Shown here in pieces: positions 37,736 to 49,371 of a stretch of DNA of 64,000 bases. Location of the stretch: NCBI GenBank assembly GCA_013398295.1, contig VZSF01002928.1, positions 116,767-180,766 of the forward strand, written 5' to 3'. The notes beneath the pieces were generated by a model. That model did no database searches and had not been told where the DNA came from. It worked only from the letters and a program-made list of their open reading frames with translations. Position numbers and translations under genes: made by a program. Source of the stretch: Chionis minor. Its lineage: Eukaryota; Chordata; Aves; Charadriiformes; Chionididae. The number at the start of each line of letters is the position of its first letter. The stretch's first letter is position 1.

Positions 37736-40700
37736 AAAGTGGAATATTCATTGAATATTTGCTTAAAAAGAACTGGAAAGAATACCATGAAGTGTGACAT
37801 GCTGACAACCTTGTGCTTTATGTATTATCATCCATTGATACATATTTGGCATAATTTGATATGTAAGTGATTTTTAGTTGTGGATTTGTTGTTTGGGTGT
37901 GGGCTTTTCTCATTTGTTTTAATAATGAACAATTAAAATATTTTTAAACTTAGTAACAGAATTTATGCAGATCAAACTGCCCTGGAATGAATATTCGTGC
38001 AGATTTACTTTTAACTTTAAGAAAATGAAATTTCTTGTTGTGTATGACCAACTTTTATTAAAGACATTATTGTAGAACAACAACAATAACTGAAAATAAA
38101 TGCTCTTAGCAGAGTGGTTGTACCTTGGAAAGAAACAGCATAACCATGAAACACATTGAGGCTACAGTACACTGAGGTCTTGTTATAATGAAAGAGTTTT
38201 TTAAAAAAATAAAATCTAGGAGTTAACAATCCAAAATACAAAGAGAACATAGCTGTCAAAAGCAGAAATCAGCCAGGTGGCATGAATAACTTTACCAATA
38301 AATCAGAGAGAAGGAACTTTGATAGTTATGAATACATTAGAAGAAAAGAGATTTAGCTGTTGAGTATTATCCTGCACATTTTCTTGTTTTCCTTTTTCTT
38401 CTTTTTTTCACCTTTGATTTTTCTTAAGGTAGTTAATTCATTGCTTACAGACAGGCAAGATTGTTTTATTGACTACCACATAATTTTGTTTAATTTTGTC
38501 AGATTTCTAGATAGAGACTTAACATACAATTGTATTAATGATTCCTAAATTTTGAAACCAGATACCACTGCAAAAGTCGCGCTAGAAATACTGCACAATT
38601 GGTCCTTCTTTGGCAACAATAAGATGTACTAAATGACTTCATTGAGATCGTCCAGAATCTCTTCTTTTGCTTTTTATAAAACTTTCTTTTCTCACATGTT
38701 TCTGTGGATGCTGTGGGTAACAACAAAGAAGGATTTCTGTTCCCCAGATATGCATTTGCTTGTTTCTGTGGGTATGAGTAGAGAGTAGAACATCTGAAAA
38801 CAGAAACCATTGCTGGGGGGGAGGGGGGAGTTTTTGCTTTTGTATTATGCTTAACTTGACACAAGAGAGTCTTTCTATTTTCTTGACCTTCTGTACAAGA
38901 AAGTATATGGAGCAGTGGAAAAGTAAAATATACCAGAAAGATGCACACACTGACTTGACCCAGGAACTCATATTTTAGTTTAACACATGCAAGCTAAATA
39001 ATTCTGTTAACAGATTTTACCTACTTTGTTATTACATATGTTATAAAAAAAAAATAATCACATCCCCCTTCTCACCTTCCCTAGATTCATTCAACACCAG
39101 CTAACTGGCTGGAAAGAATGACACCAATACCAGCCTGTTTGATCTGACTCAGCGCTGCTCTAATCAGACAAACTTAAAGTGATAGAAACAGAGGACTTGT
39201 CTTGTTCATTGAAGCCATAGCTGTAGTGCTGACTTCAGGAGTAACTGTCCTGGCATTCATCAGCACGAGTCAGAGTTTAGAAACAGGCAGTTTACAAAAG
39301 CAACAGACAGTTATTCAAGTAAAAGTAATTCTTCCAATGAGTTGCGTTTAGTAATACCCAAACATATTAGACAGATGATTACAAATGCTATACAAAGGCT
39401 ATAAACATGCGGGCTTTATGGGTGAAACAGTCTCTGAATGGCATGTCTCACATTATCAGATGCATGAAACGATTTACAGGAGAAACATTTTACCTTTAAT
39501 TAACTCTAATTTCTTTAATCACATTGCTAATTAGTGGTTAAAAAGAGGATAGATCAACACCACAGTATTCATTCGTTATCTTTAAATCCTTTTCCCTCTC
39601 CAGTATTTTCTGAGGAAATAATTTTCATGTTAGCTATTCTTTTTACATGCCACACAAACACTATAAATAAGGCTAGCTGTTTGGCTGCAAATGGGCGCCA
39701 TTGGAAGTGTGTTGTTGGGAAGAGCAGTTAGGACCTCTTTCATGATCTAAATGCGGCTACCCCAAACCCAGCAACGCTGAGCTGTACAAGGACCCACTTG
39801 ATGTAATACGATGTAGTACATACCTACAGAATGACCCCTCTGCTCAGTGCCTTAACTGACTGCCTGTTGAAGTCTATCTGATACCTCTCTAAGCCATGGA
39901 GGTATTAGTATTGTCAGCGGCTACTTGTGGACTTGATAACTAAGCAGCCAAATTGTACATGCTCATCAAGGCTTTATGTGAAGGTCTAGGTTATTTCTAA
40001 TCCTGGGAGAATAAGCAGCATAGTAGTGCAAAATGTCTGGGCGACCTCTACTGTAGGGGAGTCTGAAAATAATGTTTTCCAATTAGTGTATCCAACTCCT
40101 CACTTATTCCACTGACTGTTACAGAAAACCAGGGATCATTTTGTAGAAGATTGTACATTTTAACAACAGTCATCCTTGTATCAATTGCACCTTATCGTGT
40201 TCAGCTTATTTCTCCCTGAGTAACTTAAAACTCCTGTAAATAATACTTTAATTTTACATCAGATACTCTGCTATAACCTCTTTCAGGCATGCTAAAACTA
40301 TGTTAATATTACCTATTTTCTGGAAAAAATGGAATAGATGACAGGTGCCAATTTTAATTTTCTAGCTAAATCATCCTTAAATAGTTATTAATTTCTTCAG
40401 CCTCAACTTGGATTATTAAGCAGCGTTCTCAAATACATTCAGAAATGTATTTAATATGATTACTTTGAATAACTCTATATGAACCACAGTTTAATAGTTA
40501 CCCTTAAAACTATAATCTGTATTATAAGTATGATCTGCCCAGCTTTCTTTAATGTTCTTTGACATTATCCTTAGTTAATTTTTTTAAAAAATATTCTGTC
40601 AGGACTAGATCTGGAGAGATAAGCAGTCCCAAAAATCCTTCTCAGCTTTGTCAGTAATTATAATACAGCGGAATTCCATACTTTCCATTCCTGTTTGAAG

Positions 40701-40869
40701 CTCTTCTGTGCCTATGTATTCAGAAACTGATGCAATCTTAAAGTAAATTGTAAGTCTTAATTTAAGTTCATAAATTAGACAAATAAAGAACTCACAAAAC
40801 ATTTCTTACAGCAATATTACTGCTGGAACGGTCTAGGTAACTCCTGCCCAAATAAGATCTAAATGTTGG
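37736..40869. other. AT-rich noncoding DNA
   Basis: Nothing coding is supported. A G-rich run (G7-A-G6, about 38,814-38,829) is the only compositional oddity. The minus-strand frame over 38,535-38,948 (137 codons) shows no domain and includes this low-complexity run. Confidence 0.5.
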
Positions 40870-41206
40870 GAAGGAGAGAGCCTTGGCATTTACTCCTCAC
40901 TCACCGAGGAGACCAGCTCTAGTGCAGGTAAGTCCGCACTAGGGAAGGAAATCAAGGTGAAAAAAAGCCGGCAAGAGGCCCTTTTTTTGAGGTTTTTCGA
41001 AGCCGGAAAAAAGCAGCAAGCTCGTGCCGGCACCAGCAGCTCATGGGAGGGCAGCTGACGTGGCAGGGGCGAAGCCAGCACCACCCGTGGCAGTTTTAAA
41101 CAAGCCTTGGGAGCGCAGTGACCCCGTCGCTGTTCACCAAGCAAGGAAGCACCGAGTGGGCATCACCTCGGGCCCGGAAGCCATAGGATCTGCTCGGCAG
41201 AGGACC
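40870..41206 (+). promoter_or_regulatory. CR1-D 5' region (putative internal promoter)
   Basis: GC-rich and CpG-containing, in sharp contrast to the flanks. Full-length LINEs carry their promoter within this region so that new copies are transcribed. Position and composition support that role, but I cannot point to a specific promoter element. An upstream extension of the ORF1 frame is open from about 41,024, so part of this region might be translated. Confidence 0.5.
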
Positions 41207-42290
41207 ATGGCAGGCCTGCGCTGTGCGCGTACCACCTCTGACACAGCTTCCCAGATGGAGCTCTCCTGGGAGCACGCTGCCACCCAGGTGTCGGGCTGCA
41301 GGGTGTGCCCTGCGGTCCCGCCAGTGTGGGATGCCAGCGGTGAGCAGCCTGTGCGATGCGTGCCCAGGTAGGGGAGCTCCTCCACTTAGTGCTGGAGCTC
41401 GGGGAAGAGGTGAGCAGGTTGAGAGCTACTAGAGAGTGTGAGAGAGGGATGGATGCCCTGAGTCATACTCTGCCCCCCCTGAGAGAAACACAGGAGGCAG
41501 AGCTCTTCCTACAGTGAACTCCCTGGCCTCTGTCCAACTGACTGATTGTGGTGAATTGGAGGACAGGGGCTGATGATAAAAGGTTCCTTCCCAACACAAC
41601 AGGGTCCATGGGCGCGTATGCCCAGAGACTATCCCACCTTCCCAGGTGCCATTGCAAAACAAGTACAGTGTTCTGCACGGGAAACTGGACAACGGTGAGG
41701 ACGATACTTCTACCAACTTGGAGGTGTCATCGAGGTCTAATCAAACCACCCCCCGTATCAAAACAACATCGGTAAAAAATAAAAGATGGGTCATTGTCAT
41801 AGGTGACTCGCTTCTGAAGGGAACGGAAGGCCCGATATGTAGACTGGACCCACTGTATAGGGATGTCTGCTGCCTCCCTGGGGCCCAGATCAATGATGCA
41901 AAGAAGAAACTTCCTTCTCTAGTACAACCCTCAGATTGTTATCCCCTTTTGGTTTTTCAGGAAGGCAGTGATGAAGTAGAGAGCAGAAGTCCTAGCGCAA
42001 TGAAGAGTGATTTCAGGGCCTTGGGATGATTGGTCAAGTGATCAGGAGCACAAGTCATATTCTCCTCCATACCTCCAGTTACAGGGAATGATGGGGCAAA
42101 CAGGAAGAGCCGGCAGATCAATGCCTGGCTCCGTGACTGGTGCTACTGGCAGGACTTTGGGTTCTTTGAACAGGGCTTGATTTACAGGACACCAGGCCTG
42201 TTGGTAACTGATTGGAAAAGCCTATCTCACAGGGGGAAAAGGGTTCTAGGACAAGAGTTAACAGGGGTCATCGAGAGGGCTTTAAATTAG
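41207..42290 (+). pseudogene. CR1-D ORF1: Cys-containing N-terminus, coiled coil, GDSL/SGNH-type esterase (broken)
   Basis: CR1 ORF1 encodes an RNA-associated protein with an esterase domain. The first frame starts at ATG 41,207 (MAGLRCARTTSDTA), contains C-R-V-C and later R-C-V (Cys-rich segment), and stops at 41,369. A +2 shift continues as VGELLHLVLELGEEVSRLRA with heptad-like leucines (coiled coil) until a TGA at 41,515. The third frame (open from about 41,646) holds KRWVIVIGDSLLKGTEG at about 41,780-41,830, whose GDSL supplies the esterase nucleophile Ser, and CCLPGAQI. It has stops at 42,027 and 42,039, then in the same frame INAWLRDWCYWQDFGFFEQG, ending with ERALN at TAG 42,288. Two frame changes and two stops break it. 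Confidence 0.88.
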
Positions 42291-42389
42291 ATTTGACGGG
42301 GGACGGCGATGTAACTGAGCTCACTAGACAGGCACTTGTGAATAGTAGCCCAGCACTAGTGGGGCACAGTGCTAGTATTTTTGAGATTC

Positions 42390-43260
42390 AGAAAGCCCAT
42401 AGCCCCTTAAGGGCAAAAACTACATGCCCAACTGCCTCTCTGAAGTGCTTATACTCCAATGTGCACAGTATGGGGAACAAACAGGAAGAACTGGATATCT
42501 GTGTGCAGTTGCAGGGCCATGATCTCATTGCAATTACTGAGACATGGTGGGATAAGTCACATGACTGGAACACTATCATGGATGGCTACATTCTCTAGGA
42601 AAGACAGGCCAGCAAGGCAAAGTGGTGGAGTTGCTCTTTATGTGAGGGAGCAACTGGAATGTATCGAGCTCTCCTTGTGGGGGGATGAGGATGGAGTTGA
42701 AAGCTTGTGGGTTAGGCTTAAAGGCCACGCTAATAGGAGAGACACTGTTGTGGGGGTCTATTATAGGCCACATGATCAACATGCGGAAGTGGATGAGGCC
42801 TTCTACAGACAGTCGAGAGTTGCCTCACAGTCGCAGGTCTTGGTTCTCATGGGGGACTTCAACCACCCTAATATCGGCTGGGAAGGCTACATGGCCAGGC
42901 ATATACAGACCAGGAGGTTCCTCCAGTGTATTGATGATAACTTTTTGACTCGCAAGGTGGAAGTGCCAACAAGGAGAGGTGCACTACTGGACATAGTATT
43001 GACAAAAAAGAGGGATTGGTGGAGGACATTAAGGTTGAGGGCAGCCTTGGGTGCAGTGACATTGAGAAGACAGAGTTCAGGATTAGGTGTAGTGGGCATA
43101 AAACGACAAGTAGGGTTGCAACCTTGAACTTTAGGAGGGCTGATTTTGATTTCTTCAAGAAACTGTTTGGAGAAGTCCCATGGGTTAAGGCTCTAGATGG
43201 TAGGGGGCTCAAAAGAGCTGGTTGATTTTCAAGAATTGCTTCCTCCAAGCTCAGGATCGG
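42390..43260 (+). pseudogene. CR1-D ORF2, AP-type endonuclease domain (broken, catalytic His lost)
   Basis: N-terminal half of ORF2, which nicks target DNA. Motifs in order: CLYSNVHSMGNKQEEL (about 42,447-42,494; Asn metal-binding motif), AITETWWD (about 42,528-42,550; catalytic Glu), GGVALYVRE (about 42,625), VVGVYYRPH, LMGDFNHP (about 42,846-42,869), and LLDIVLT. Then follows the C-terminal S-D-H box, which here reads S-D-I at 43,055-43,063, so the catalytic His is replaced by Ile. Frame changes fall near 42,593, 43,012 and 43,215. The true start of ORF2 is unclear. An open frame overlaps the ORF1 end from 42,212, but family resemblance begins only near 42,430. Confidence 0.9.
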
Positions 43261-45206
43261 TGCATCCCTAAGAGCAAGAAATCTGGCAGAGGAAGCAGGA
43301 GACCAGCATGTTTGAGCAGGCAGCTCCTGAATAAGCTCAAGGGGAAGAAGGAAGTTTACAGTATGTGGAAGAAGGGACTGGCCACTTGGGAAGCTTATAA
43401 GAATACTGTTGAAGTATGCAGGGTTGAAATGAAGAAAGCCAAGGCCTCCTTGGAATTAGATCTGGCAAGGGCTGTCAAGGTCAACAGGAAGGGGTTCTTC
43501 AAGTACCTCAGAGGCAAAAGAAAAACTAGAGAGAATGTGGGCTCCGTGTGGAATGAGACGGGTGCCATGTTGACAGATGATGCAGAGAAGGCAGAGTTAC
43601 TGAATGCCTTCTTTGCTTCAGTCTTCACTGCTCAGGCCAACCCTCAGGATCCCGAGACTCTACAGGTAACAGGGAAAGTCTGGAGCAAGGAAGACTCTCC
43701 CTTGGTTGGGGAGGATCAAGTTAGGGACCAGCTAGGTAAACTGGATATCCACAAGTCCATGGGTCCTGATGGTATGCACCTGCAAGTGCTCAGGGTGCTA
43801 GCAGAAGTCATTGCTGGTCCACTCTCCATCATCTTTGAATGGTCCTGGAGAACAGGCGAGGTGCCTGAGGACTGGAGGAAAGCCAATGTCACTCCAGTTT
43901 TCAAAAAGGGCAAGAAGGAGGATCCAGGACATTAAAGACCAGTCAGTCTCACCTCTGTCCCTGGAAAGATGATGGAACAGTTCATTCTGGGCACCATCTC
44001 CAAGCATCTGGAGAAAAAGAAGGTTATCAGAAGCAGTCAACATGGATTCACCAAGGGGAAGTCATGTCTGACTAATCTGATAACCTTCTACGATGACATG
44101 AGTGGATGAATAGATTAGGGGAAGGCAGTGGATGTTGTCTACCTTGACTTCAGCAAGGCTTTTGACATAATCTTCCACAGTATCCTTGTAGGTAAGCTTA
44201 GGAAATGTGGGTTAGATGAATGGACAGTGGGATGGATTGGAAACTGGCTGGTTGGTAGGTCTCAGAGGGTTGTGATCACTGGGGCAGACTCTAGCTGGAG
44301 GCCTGTGATGACTGGCGTTCCTCAGGGGTCAGTGCTGGGTCAAGTCCTGTTGAATGTATTCATCAATGACCTGGATGAAGAGATGGAGTGTACTATCAGC
44401 AAGTTTGCTGATGACACAAAACTGGGAGGGGTGGCTGACACCCTGGAAGGCCAAGATGCCATTCAGCACGACCTGGATAGGCTGGAGATTTGGGCAGAGA
44501 GAAACTGTATGAAGTTCAACAAAGGCAAGTGTAGGATCCTGCACCTGGGGAGGAACAACCCCATGCAGCAGTACAGGTTAGCGACTGACCTGCTGGAAAG
44601 CAGCTGTGCAGAGAGGTACCTGGGAGTCCTGGTGGACAACAGGGTGGTCATAAGCCAGCAATGTGCCCTTGTAGCCAAGAAGGTTAATGGCATCCTGGGG
44701 TGCATCAAGAGGAGTGTAGCAAGCAGGTTGAGGGAGGTCATCCTCCCCCTTTACTCTGCCCTGGTGAGGCCGCGTCTGGAGTACTGTGTTCAGTTCTGGG
44801 CTCCCCAATTTAAGAAGGACAGGGAACTGCTGGAGGGGTACAGCAAAGGGCTGCAAAGATGATTAGGGGGCTGGCGCATCTTTCTTACAATGAAAACTGA
44901 GGGAGTTGGGTCTTTTTAGTCTGGAGAAGAGAAGGCTGAGGGGGGATCTCATAAATGCTCATAAATACTTAAAGGGAGGGTGCCAGGAGAAAGGGGCTAG
45001 GCTTTTTTTCAGTGGAGCCCACTGATAAGACACGAGGTAATGGGCACAAACCTGAACACAGGAAGTTCCAACTGAACATGAGGAGGAACTTCTTTCCTTT
45101 GAGAGTGGCAGAGCACTGGAAGAGGTTGCCCAGAAAGGTTGTGGAGTCTCTGACTCTGGAGACATTCCAAACCAGCCTGGACACCATCCTTTGCAAGCTG
45201 CTCTAG
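43222..45206 (+). pseudogene. CR1-D ORF2, linker, reverse transcriptase and C-terminus (broken)
   Basis: A 237-codon open stretch (43,222-43,935) covers the linker (rich in Lys/Arg) and RT block 1 (GPDGMHLQVLRVLAEVIAGP). It stops at TAA 43,933, inside the usual GDYRPVSL. The same frame continues after it with [11 protein letters not shown] and [13 protein letters not shown], hits TGA 44,107 and TAG 44,116, and is open again to 44,862. That last part includes [11 protein letters not shown] (catalytic Asp), GVPQGSVLG near 44,314-44,340, and an intact F-A-D-D box at 44,404-44,415, followed by [13 protein letters not shown] frameshift near 44,850 is followed by a decayed stretch. The C-terminal piece RNFFPLRVAEHWKRLPRKVV (45,090 on) ends with a stop at 45,204. 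Most lesions are single nonsense codons, so decay is moderate. Confidence 0.93.
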
Positions 45207-45288
45207 GTGGACCTGCTCTGGCACGAGGGTTGGACCAGATGATCTCCAGAGATCCCTTCCAACCCCTAACATTCTGTGATTCTACGAT
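45207..45288 (+). other. CR1-D 3' UTR with stem-loop and octamer tail
   Basis: The short 3' UTR recognised by CR1 RT for priming. It carries a perfect small hairpin, GATCTC-CA-GAGATC (45,241-45,254), then CCCTTCCAACCCCTAAC and the terminal ATTCTGTG ATTCTACG units. The stem-loop followed by octamers is the conserved family arrangement. The complement of this segment matches the nested CR1-C tail at 29,789-29,926. Confidence 0.85.
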
Positions 45289-48200
45289 CTAGTTCTGGAA
45301 ACTATAGAGGTAATTTTCATTTCTTCTTCAAATGAGTTCCAGGTACACAGAAAAAATTCTGAATTCAGTTTCTACTCTGCTAAGACTCATTCTTGCACTT
45401 TAAAATTCTGTATTTCCTAAACCACTGCTTGGAAAAGTCATATCATTCTGTGGCAGGCAATCTCTGAAGTAGCCTAAGGCCATACTAACGGAGCTTTGAA
45501 GATTAAAAGTGTAACATTGAAGTTGATGTAAATGGAAGAGGTGAGACAGTTTAGCATATGGAATACTGTGACACTGAACCTTTGAAAAAATTGTCATATG
45601 TATGGTAGAAGTGTGGCTAATACACTGAGAATAGCCTATGTATTGCTGTTCCAGGAGCACATCAAGAGTTACTCAATGCAGGTTTACAGATATGTACATC
45701 TAAATCAGCACTGGAAAGTTCCTCTGTCTCCTTCCTCCTGTGTGAAGCACAATTATGTATTTTGTTTGAGGTATACCATACTATGCTTGTACGTTTTTAT
45801 ACCATAGACATTGCCATGTAGAAGACACCTCATTTTGTGATCCAGAAATGTCTGTGCAAAATAAAGTAGTAAAATTTAGAAAAGGTAATTAAAATAAATA
45901 AACAAACAAACAAATAGGGGACAGATATCAGTAGTAGCTGATAATGTGTTTTGGATATTTTTTGGTGGGTTTTTTCAGTCTTGCTTTTTGGTCTTAGATA
46001 TCAAAAATTACAGGATCACTTTGGCTGGCCACACTAAGCAATAACACTGCCATAGCAAATTACCACATGATGTATAGGTAAGGAGAAGGAGGTATTAACT
46101 GTGAACCCAGACACCTGCAGACACATTCTGCCAACAGTAACACGTGTGGATCCAGGTTTGATCTAACCATTCAGATTTCTTCAGTGCCTTAAAAATTCAT
46201 TTTCTGTGAATGGCCAGTAATCTGTGAAGGAACCTTTTGTAGCCAAATAAATGTTCTGATGAGTGATCTGAGAAGTCCTCGTGGGCAACTTTGCTGGAAG
46301 ATATTTTTGTTCATAGTCAGAGGAATTTCTGTAGCACCTGAAGTGGATTCCAGGATGTGAAGGTTGACTGTATGTGGGCAATCCCATGTGGGGCTTGATA
46401 TTAAATTATTTGCATGGCTGAAATTCCCTGTGAAACTGAACACAGTCCTTATAAGAAATTTAATGTTTTGCCACAATAAAGAAAATCTTCCATTTAAAAT
46501 TTATAATAGTCCTGTTGCCAATATGACAACCTTATGATCAAGCCCACATAAAACAAACAGATATGGTGGTGAACAGTACAGAAATGTAAGTTCTTTTTAT
46601 GGATCACACCCTTTCTTCTTTTCAGTTTTCTCTGCACTTTAACCACAGTTTATTTACAAAATACAGGTGTTCCCATATCTTCCATTTTAAGTTTACGGGC
46701 AAATGACACTTTAATGTGTTTGCCTTCAGCATTTCTTTTCCTTTGTGGTCAACATAGTGCAAAACTGCCTTAGAAGATAAGTTTGTTGTTTTCTTTCTAA
46801 ATTACTGTAAAAAAAATAATCAAGAAGGAGCTGACTCTCCTGTAAAGTACATTATCAGCTGTAGAAGGTTACACTAGCCCAAACATAGCTTACAACACGT
46901 AATTCCAGTGCAAAAAAGTTCAATGAGTAACAGCATAAAGTTCATTACTATTATCATAATTTCAAATGTTAAATGCACTTTTCCAGACTACTTTATGGAG
47001 CTATAGGACCATATGCCTTCATGCTACTGAAATGCAACAATTTTAAAGAGAAGGAACCTGACTCTGTTAGATGCTGAAGTCATTCAGCCTACCAGTTGTT
47101 GTAGATGCTGAGCACCTTTCCAAGGGATGCCTAGTACTTCATAGGGTCAGTCCATAACAGCACTGCTGCAGTAAGCTCTTCGAGTTTCTCTCATATAAGC
47201 AATTGAAAAATGTGATAAAGTGCGTTTAGATGAAATATAGCAACCTAGTCAGCTGTTAATGCTGACAGTGGTGAGTCAATTTGAAGTCATAGCTGAAAGG
47301 ATTCTAGCACTAAAATTGAAAAAGTTTTGGATCAATATAGGTAAATAAGAACACAGTAGACTTACTGAGGAACAAACCTTCCAGTTTTAAGTCTATGAAA
47401 AGTAAAGGAATTGGATTGTCAAGATTACTCTGTTTAGTTGGCCCTGCAAAGTCTTCCAGTGTTCTAAAAACTGTTTGTCCTCTTTAAGGGAGATGTGCAA
47501 AGCAGCATTGGCTAGCATTTTTATTTTCATTATATTTGTTTTCTTTATGCTTGACTGCTCTATACAATGCCATTCCCTATAATACTGAGCAATCTAGCTT
47601 GCAATTTTAAAAGCATCATTCACAATAAATAAATGTATCTGTCAGATCTCAGAAAGAAACACAAATGTGCTGTGGTTTCTATGAGAGAAATACGCAATTG
47701 AAAAACTCCCCAAAGTAATTTTCTCCCAGGTCCATCCTATACTCATATTTAGTAGGCTTTTTGACCCAGATGGCTATAGTTAGGCCTTGGATTTTTGTAT
47801 TAGAAATTCTGCATAGCATCTATAGGAAATAAATTTACCAGAACAAGGATATCAACTTTGTATCAAAAACATAGCATATCTGATTTTCACATGTTATTTC
47901 TTTTCTTTCTAACTTAACTTCCAAATCCCCTTGACCCAAATATGCTGAGCATGAGCACAAGAGTGACCAGCTTCCAAGTGCCTGATGTATACATGCCTGT
48001 GATGTATATGAATTGCAACACACCTGAGCCCTTCTTTCTGATGGCTAACAGTTGAAAAAATGGAACACCCCCCCCTAATTTTCTGTCCACAGTATATTTG
48101 ACCCAGAATAAAGTAGAGTTTAAGATGATAACAATACTCTCCTCCTCTAAATATGAATTTAAAGCAGACACTGAGCTTGAAGTCAATGGATCACCTGGAA

Positions 48201-49332
48201 CAGAAAACAACAACAAAACCAACAACAAAACATGGACACCATAGTGTCCTCCCATACTGATGAATATAGGTAGAGTTCTTCGCAGTTTTAATTGACAAAG
48301 ATGTGTTCTTTGTTTCAGAACTGATAGCAATGACACAGTCTTCCATATGTACTCATTCAGGGAATTTCAACTCTCTGCTGCCCTGACCAAGACAAATTTG
48401 GATCCATGAAATAGTAAATGGATTTGACACCTAATTTTTTTAGTCCCTTTAGGAACTGCAAGCTTTCTAGGAATCTGCCACCATGACCTTGATCCTTATT
48501 AAGAATCTGACAGCACTCAACAAAAAGAGCCACTATTGTGTCACTTTTTGTCCATTTTGTGTCCGCTTCCATTATCTAAGTGGTCTGTCACTGAAGTAAC
48601 TGAACAAGTATTAAGAGAATTATTCTTGCAAGTATGGTAAGTATTGTTACTTCACTTTTTCAGTTGGGGATCTGAACCACAGACAGAGATGGCCATGAAG
48701 TAGTGAAACACTTAAATATATGCTCACCTTCACACATCTGAGAAGCTTGATTTGCAAAATGAAAACAAAGAATAAATTTGAGAATTTGTCCAGGCCTACA
48801 TGACTTCCCAAGGTTCACACAGATGGTTGTGGCAATGTTGAGTGCTGAACCCCTAGGGCTTCTGAATGCTGGTGAAATGTTTTAACAACAGGTTCCCCTT
48901 ATGCAAATATGTAAAAAGATCTTTACAGGACCAAATTTTTACAATAAAACTGTTAAAATCCATTGAATTTCTTGTCTGGCAGTTGTTCTATAACCTTAGA
49001 GACAGAATTTGCTTAATAGCTGAAACCAAATCTAAAGTTGCCTGGCAAAGAAAGATGAAGAAAATTCCATTACATATGCTGCCCTTCTGTTGGCCATTTT
49101 TCTGTTACAAGTACTATTTTATCACTTTCCAGGGATGGGAAAAACATTTGCATCTTGCTGTATATGCCAGATACAAGGGCTTCCTCGATATAACTTTACA
49201 TCTCTTTTTTCAAAATAATTGGATTCTATGGAAGAAAAAAAAAGTTTCTCTTTTATTTTGAATAAACTTCATTGTAAATGTAAAATGCACAAGGATTCAA
49301 ACAGACTTGAAAGGTTACTTTTAACAATATTT
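45289..49332. other. AT-rich noncoding DNA
   Basis: No gene supported. An AAAT/AAAC microsatellite lies at about 45,893-45,915, a C9 run at 48,068-48,076 and an AAC-rich patch at 48,204-48,231. The minus-strand 140-codon frame over 47,914-48,336 owes its Leu/Val-rich segment to that AAC-rich patch and has no recognisable domain. Confidence 0.5.
45893..45915. repeat. (AAAT)n/(AAAC)n microsatellite
   Basis: AAATAAATAAACAAACAAACAAAT: a short four-base-period array that changes unit from AAAT to AAAC. It lies about 600 bp beyond the CR1-D tail and is not part of it. Confidence 0.85.
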
Positions 49333-49371
49333 GATCTAAGCGATCTAAGCGACCTAAGGAGCAATCTAAGG
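49333..49371. repeat. Short minisatellite, about four units of GATCTAAGC
   Basis: Two perfect GATCTAAGC units (49,333-49,350), then GACCTAAGG and, after a few bases, AATCTAAGG. The units drift in sequence and spacing. It is a local tandem expansion in AT-rich DNA with no known role. Confidence 0.85.

Larger units (their letters stand above)
40870..45288 (+). mobile_element. CR1-D: nearly full-length CR1 LINE
   Basis: About 4.4 kb, close to the 4.5 kb usually quoted for a full CR1. Order: GC-rich 5' region, ORF1 with a Cys-containing segment, coiled coil and GDSL-type esterase, ORF2 with AP endonuclease and RT, then a short 3' UTR with stem-loop. It ends in two octamer-type units, ATTCTGTG and ATTCTACG (45,271-45,286). 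Flanks are AT-rich unique DNA. No target-site duplication is obvious, as usual for CR1. The 5' boundary is placed from the composition change (after AAATGTTGGG) and is uncertain by tens of bases. Several frameshifts and stops show it is dead. Confidence 0.95.

Noticed and set aside
37541..37870. Plus-strand 109-codon frame
   Set aside because: Its first two thirds are the antisense of a CR1 ORF2 C-terminus and the rest is flanking DNA.
38535..38948. Minus-strand 137-codon frame
   Set aside because: Includes the G/C homopolymer run and has no recognisable features. Another frame over the same bases is also open.
42868..43248. Minus-strand 126-codon frame inside CR1-D
   Set aside because: Antisense shadow of the endonuclease coding region.
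47914..48336. Minus-strand 140-codon frame with a hydrophobic, signal-like segment
   Set aside because: The Leu/Val-rich part is produced by an AAC-type low-complexity patch (48,204-48,231). The rest resembles nothing.
48866..49261. Plus-strand 131-codon open frame
   Set aside because: Composition fits translated AT-rich noncoding DNA (Lys/Phe/Leu rich, poly-Lys end). No domain.
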